A program made the position numbers and the translations under genes. A stretch of DNA of 31,460 bases from CAYMEK01 sp964389305 (lineage in GTDB: Bacteria > Spirochaetota > Spirochaetia > SZUA-6 > DRHE01), in contig CAYMEK010000053.1 in assembly GCA_964389305.1 (NCBI GenBank), positions 1 to 31,460 of the forward strand, given 5' to 3'. The notes under the pieces are model-generated. The model worked only from the letters and a program-made list of their open reading frames with translations. It was not told the DNA's origin and searched no databases. Numbering within the stretch: position 1 is the first letter of the stretch; every line of letters begins with the position of its first letter. This document shows, in pieces, positions 29,400-31,460 of the stretch.

Positions 29400-31460
29400 C
29401 TAAGCCCAGCGCAGGAAACCGGGAATATAGGGATGAGCCAGGGCCGGATGTTTTGGAAGCACCCTGACCGTATAGCCCTGGCGGCCGCTCAAGGTGCACT
29501 CGATCTCCCCGTGATACTCTACCACATCCCGGCCTTCGGCGGAGGCTGTCATCGTCAGGCGGCGGGCCTCCTCGATCTCCCCGTGAGAGGAAAGGGGGCC
29601 GAAGTACAGCTCTACCAGAACGTCCGCCGGGCTCAAGCCGCCGAGATTGACCCGCGCTTCGGCTTCGATGCGGTCCCCCACCCTGAAGATACCGCCTCTG
29701 GGAATCGAAAGGCTTTCCACCTTGACCCTGTTCCACGACTTCTTCAGCCGCTCGAAGTACTCTGCCAGCTCCCGTGGGCTCCGATAGCCGTCTGCGCCTA
29801 ATTCACGGGCCTTCCGCAGCGCCGGCAGGTAGAACTTTTCCGAATACTCGAGCAGCATGCGGTGGCTGTTCATCTCCCGGCCCACACAGCTCATCGCTGC
29901 CTTCATTCGCTCGATCCACCTCCGGGGCAGCCCGTCCCGGCCGCGGCTGTAGAACAGGGGCACGATCTCCCGCTCGAGCAGGTCGTACAGCGCCTTGCTC
30001 TCGATCTCGTCCTGCAGCTCCGTATCCGCGTATTCCTCGCCGCTGCCGACGGCCCATCCGCATTCCGGCCTGTAGGCCTCGTCCCACCAGCCGTCGAGAA
30101 CGGACAGGTTCAACACACCGTTCATGGCCGCTTTCATACCGCTGGTGCCGCTGGCCTCCAGGGGACGCCGGGGAGTGTTCAGCCAGACATCGCTTCCGGA
30201 AGTCAGGTAGCGAGCCATGGTCAGGTCGTAGTCCTCGAGGAACACTATCTGGCTGCGAACTCGAGGGTCGCGGGCAAAGTGGATCAGCTGCCGGATCAGC
30301 TCCTTGCCTTCCAGGTCGTGGGGGTGGGCCTTGCCGGCGAAGATAAGCTGGATGGGCCGCTCGCTGTCGGTGAGCAGCCCGATCAGCCGCTCGGGGTCCT
30401 TCAGCAGAAGGTTGGCCCGCTTGTAGGTGGCGAAGCGGCGGGAGAAGCTGATCGTCAGGGTGTAGGGAGACAGCACATCCTCTGCCCCCTGGATCTCTGC
30501 TTCGGTCATGCCGCGCCGCTGCAGCTGCAGACGCATGCGGGTACGTACGAAGGCCACCAGGCGCTCGCGCCGGCGCTCATGGGTGCGGAAAAGCTCTTCG
30601 TCCGAGATGCGGTCCATGTTGTCCCAGACCTTGAGATTGGTGGGCTCGTCCTGAAACTGCGGCCCGAGATACCTGTCGAGCAGGTCGACCATGTCATGGG
30701 TGATCCAGGTGCGGGGATGCACCCCGTTGGTGATGCTTACGATGGGCAGCTCTTCCACCGGCAGCTCCGGCCAAAGGCTGCGCCACATCCTCCGGCTGGT
30801 CTGCCCGTGAAGCCTGCTGACGCCGTTGGCATAAGCGGAAAGCTTCAAGGCCAGAACCGTCATGCAGAAGCTCTCCTGCTCGTCCTCCGGCTTTTCCCGT
30901 CCCAGGGCCAGGAACTCTTTCCAGGTCAGACCGAGCTCCTCGGCGAAGCCTTTGAAATACCTGGCCATCAAGTCCACGGCGAAGCGCTCGTTGCCCGCCG
31001 GCACCGGCGTATGCGTGGTGAAGATGTTGGTGGGCCAGACCGCCTGGAAGGCCTCCCGGAAGCTCAAGGACTGCTCCTTGATCAGGCTGCGGAGGCGCTC
31101 CAGGCCGAGAAAAGCCGAATTTCCCTCGTTCATGTGGGTCACCGCCGGATTGAGACCGAGCGCCTTGAGAGTGCGGATCCCGCCGACTCCGAGGAGGATC
31201 TCCTGGCGGATGCGCATGTCCCGGTCTCCGCCGTACAGGGTGGCGGTGATCTCCCTGTGCTCCGGCAGATTGTCCTCGATGTTGCTGTCCAGCAAATACA
31301 ATGAAATCGTGCCGACGCGAGCCTCCCAGATCCGGGCATACACCCTGGCTGCGCCTACCTCCACCTCGATCTTGATCGGCTCGCCCTTCTCGTCCCGGCG
31401 CAGACGCACCGGCATGGTGTACCAGTCGTTCTCCGGATAGAACTCCTGCTGGAATCCGTC
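29400..31460 (-). CDS. glgP: Alpha-glucan (glycogen/starch) phosphorylase, 5' end outside the window
   Basis: Phosphorolyses alpha-1,4-glucan to glucose-1-phosphate. It is of the Thermotoga AgpA-like GT35 subtype rather than the long rabbit-muscle type. NPAVTHMNEGNSAFLGLERL, FTTHTPVPAGNERF, VSITNGVHPRTW, SRRFATYKRANLLL and IFAGKAHPHDLEGK lead to EASGTSGMKAAMNGVLNLSVLDGWWDE, which carries the PLP lysine. The last 100 residues form a beta-rich tail (VESLSIPRGGIFRVGDRIEAEARV). The frame is open to the right edge; codons upstream of the ATG at 31415 read FYPENDWYTM, which is family sequence, so that ATG is internal and the gene continues beyond 31460. About 687 codons are visible of an expected roughly 850. 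Confidence 0.93.
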   Translation of the reverse strand, partial: DGFQQEFYPENDWYTMPVRLRRDEKGEPIKIEVEVGAARVYARIWEARVGTISLYLLDSNIEDNLPEHREITATLYGGDRDMRIRQEILLGVGGIRTLKALGLNPAVTHMNEGNSAFLGLERLRSLIKEQSLSFREAFQAVWPTNIFTTHTPVPAGNERFAVDLMARYFKGFAEELGLTWKEFLALGREKPEDEQESFCMTVLALKLSAYANGVSRLHGQTSRRMWRSLWPELPVEELPIVSITNGVHPRTWITHDMVDLLDRYLGPQFQDEPTNLKVWDNMDRISDEELFRTHERRRERLVAFVRTRMRLQLQRRGMTEAEIQGAEDVLSPYTLTISFSRRFATYKRANLLLKDPERLIGLLTDSERPIQLIFAGKAHPHDLEGKELIRQLIHFARDPRVRSQIVFLEDYDLTMARYLTSGSDVWLNTPRRPLEASGTSGMKAAMNGVLNLSVLDGWWDEAYRPECGWAVGSGEEYADTELQDEIESKALYDLLEREIVPLFYSRGRDGLPRRWIERMKAAMSCVGREMNSHRMLLEYSEKFYLPALRKARELGADGYRSPRELAEYFERLKKSWNRVKVESLSIPRGGIFRVGDRIEAEARVNLGGLSPADVLVELYFGPLSSHGEIEEARRLTMTASAEGRDVVEYHGEIECTLSGRQGYTVRVLPKHPALAHPYIPGFLRWA

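Noticed and set aside
29862..31304. 480-codon plus-strand open frame
   Set aside because: It is antisense to glgP; there is no domain pattern and no ribosome binding site of note.
1..31460. CRISPR array, IS element, prophage or defence island
   Set aside because: I saw no spaced direct repeats, transposase or integrase motifs, or tRNA-associated attachment sites. The gene content is housekeeping and signalling.

Overview
The window is GC-rich and densely packed, with genes on both strands, frequent 2-25 nt spacings and overlapping tails. It contains no IS element, phage gene, rRNA, tRNA or CRISPR array that I can see. It looks like a chromosomal core segment of a free-living spirochaete. That placement is inference from style: a fliS gene, long TPR and propeller proteins, a GKN-type CoaE P-loop, many PilZ/GGDEF/EAL and degenerate-enzyme proteins, and a cytochrome bd oxidase suited to low oxygen. 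No rRNA is present to confirm it.

Layout. 1-2700 (minus): cytochrome bd oxidase operon, a 33-aa CxxC peptide then cydA and cydB. 2811-6859: a very large TPR protein with a worn-out P-loop (minus), divergent from a GHKL-ATPase/PilZ gene pair (plus). 6869-10848: a nitroreductase (minus), divergent from a membrane-anchored M28-peptidase-like protein followed by DNA polymerase IV. 10896-14671: an exported TPR protein (minus), an NAD-dependent epimerase (plus), and a PAS-GGDEF-EAL protein (minus) whose 3' end overlaps the epimerase gene. 14726-19807 (minus): a compact five-gene operon fliS-polA-coaE-SPOR protein-DUF212, with a candidate sigma-28 promoter in front and a Rho-independent terminator behind. 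19868-22859 (minus): an exported propeller/deacetylase-like protein and a NUDIX hydrolase. 22978-25424 (plus): GalE-like epimerase, tandem desulforedoxin-like mini-protein, long PRPP synthetase. 25414-28599 (minus): class V aminotransferase, a bifunctional AroD-AroE fusion and a small exported BamE-like protein. 28675-29379 (plus): DUF554 membrane protein. 29400 to the right edge (minus): alpha-glucan phosphorylase, 5' end cut by the window.

Themes. c-di-GMP signalling appears as PilZ plus a probable phosphodiesterase with a dead GGDEF domain. Several enzyme-like folds have lost catalytic residues: the NodB domain, the M28 domain, the GGDEF domain and the P-loop of the large TPR protein. The most unusual signal I see is regulatory. 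At about nine transcription-unit starts a good sigma-70-type promoter ends only 6-15 nt before the start codon, so the mRNAs would be leaderless or nearly so. At two divergent pairs, opposite promoters share one -35 element. I did not find a clearly novel defence or mobile system.
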